Part shown: positions 63,719 to 64,000 of the stretch, in pieces
How positions within the stretch are numbered: the stretch's first letter is position 1
Layout: each line of letters opens with the position of its first letter
Assembly: GCF_000422685.1 (NCBI RefSeq)
Contig: NZ_AUGN01000012.1
Location: forward strand, 1 to 64,000
Direction: 5' to 3'
Length of the DNA: 64,000 bases
Source of the DNA: Flavobacterium gelidilacus DSM 15343
GTDB taxonomy: Bacteria > Bacteroidota > Bacteroidia > Flavobacteriales > Flavobacteriaceae
Program-made: the position numbers and the translations under genes
Notes under the pieces: generated by a model
The model's input: the letters and a program-made list of their open reading frames with translations, nothing else
The model's database searches: none
Told to the model about the DNA's origin: nothing

Positions 63719-64000
63719 ATGAAAGACTTTTTTTATAAATACTGGTATCTTTTCTATATATTGTTTTTTCTTTTATTAGGCATTTTAATTTATGCTTTAT
63801 TTTGGGAACCAAATTTAGATAGTTATAACAAAAAAATTAACGACTTAAACCAACGTCTAATCGAATGTGAAAATAGGGTCATAATTGACACAACAGCTGT
63901 TGACCAAAAAATTATTGATTGTGATGCTACTGTAAAATCTGGCGGTCAGGGAATAACTGAAAACATTCATGATTTAGGGAATAAAAAAGGTAAAGTTATA
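63719..64000 (+). CDS. Membrane-anchored protein, 5' part only
   Basis: ATG at 63719, 2 bp after the previous stop, open to the window edge (94 codons). An N-terminal membrane helix (WYLFYILFFLLLGILIYALF) is followed by a coiled stretch (NKKINDLNQRLIECENRV) and the beginning of a domain CDATVKSGGQGITE with HDLGNKKGKV. That GGQG ... LG ... G pattern resembles extracellular beta-sandwich domains of surface proteins. Probably the fourth member of the SrfB/C-like operon. Confidence 0.7.
   Translation, partial: MKDFFYKYWYLFYILFFLLLGILIYALFWEPNLDSYNKKINDLNQRLIECENRVIIDTTAVDQKIIDCDATVKSGGQGITENIHDLGNKKGKVI

Larger units (their letters stand above)
41042..64000 (+). mobile_element. Integrative element C (left 23 kb; right end outside window)
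   Basis: Same plan as element B: core, terminator, arm repeats, integrase, RteC-like gene, palindromes, HTH, DnaD-like and DnaC-like genes, then cargo. The integrase-RteC interval holds no cargo. The second slot holds a type I R-M system, a GmrSD-like protein and the SrfB/SrfC-like operon. The right end module is expected beyond 64000. Confidence 0.75.

Noticed and set aside
1..64000. CRISPR array or cas genes
   Set aside because: No regularly spaced 25-40-bp repeats with unique spacers and no Cas-like protein were seen; the repeats found are att-related, palindromic or dispersed types.

Overview
The DNA is AT-rich (roughly 30% GC by eye). Its protein families point to a flavobacterium-type member of the Bacteroidota: IntDOT-like tyrosine recombinases lacking the first catalytic Arg, RteC, DUF3347, DUF6943-like and DUF5675 proteins, TAnnTTTG -7 boxes, and well-known Bacteroidota intergenic repeats. 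No housekeeping chromosome backbone is visible. The whole window is accessory DNA.

Layout. I read it as a tandem array of at least three related integrative elements stacked at one attachment site that resembles the 3' end of a tRNA-Ser gene (core CCTCTTTCTCCGCG at 1499 and 41042). Element A contributes only its right end (1-1512). Element B is complete (about 1499-41055, 39.5 kb). Element C starts at 41042 and runs off the window. The shared plan is: att core, terminator hairpin, arm-type repeats, integrase, RteC-like regulator, palindromic operators, HTH protein, DnaD-like protein, DnaC-like ATPase, cargo, and a right-end module on the minus strand (252-aa protein, DUF5675 protein, two tiny membrane proteins). 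A 67-aa putative DNA-binding protein and paired 12-bp-spaced repeats lie next to the following att.

Element B has two cargo blocks. Between integrase and RteC (3.0-26.6 kb) sits a copper/silver resistance and stress cluster. It holds a CusA/TolC/CusB efflux system, DUF3347, DUF305, haem-binding, Met-rich and His-rich envelope proteins, HMA metallochaperones, an AraC regulator with a CxxC N-terminus, a CopB-type P-ATPase, and metabolic genes (type II GAPDH, DhnA-type class I aldolase, universal stress protein with an in-frame stop, ATP-cone nuclease, beta-CASP hydrolase). Downstream of the ATPase sit a 1683-aa Avs-like STAND NTPase with an N-terminal nuclease-like region and an AlbA/Schlafen-type regulator. 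These are followed by 1.6 kb of gene-poor DNA rich in large inverted repeats.

Element C has nothing in the first slot. In the second it carries a type I restriction-modification system (HsdM with a Gly-to-Asp change in AdoMet motif I; HsdS with TAEL repeats), a GmrSD-like DUF262/DUF1524 protein, an HTH protein, and an SrfB/SrfC-like operon: an actin/Hsp70-fold ATPase, a large dynamin-like P-loop protein and two single-pass membrane proteins. That operon is the best candidate for an undescribed system.

Working together: the integrases share a catalytic core but differ in their arm-binding domains, and the arm repeats differ in parallel. This could explain how several elements coexist at one core site and still recombine independently. 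No relaxase, coupling protein, T4SS or phage structural cluster was seen, so transfer probably needs a helper.
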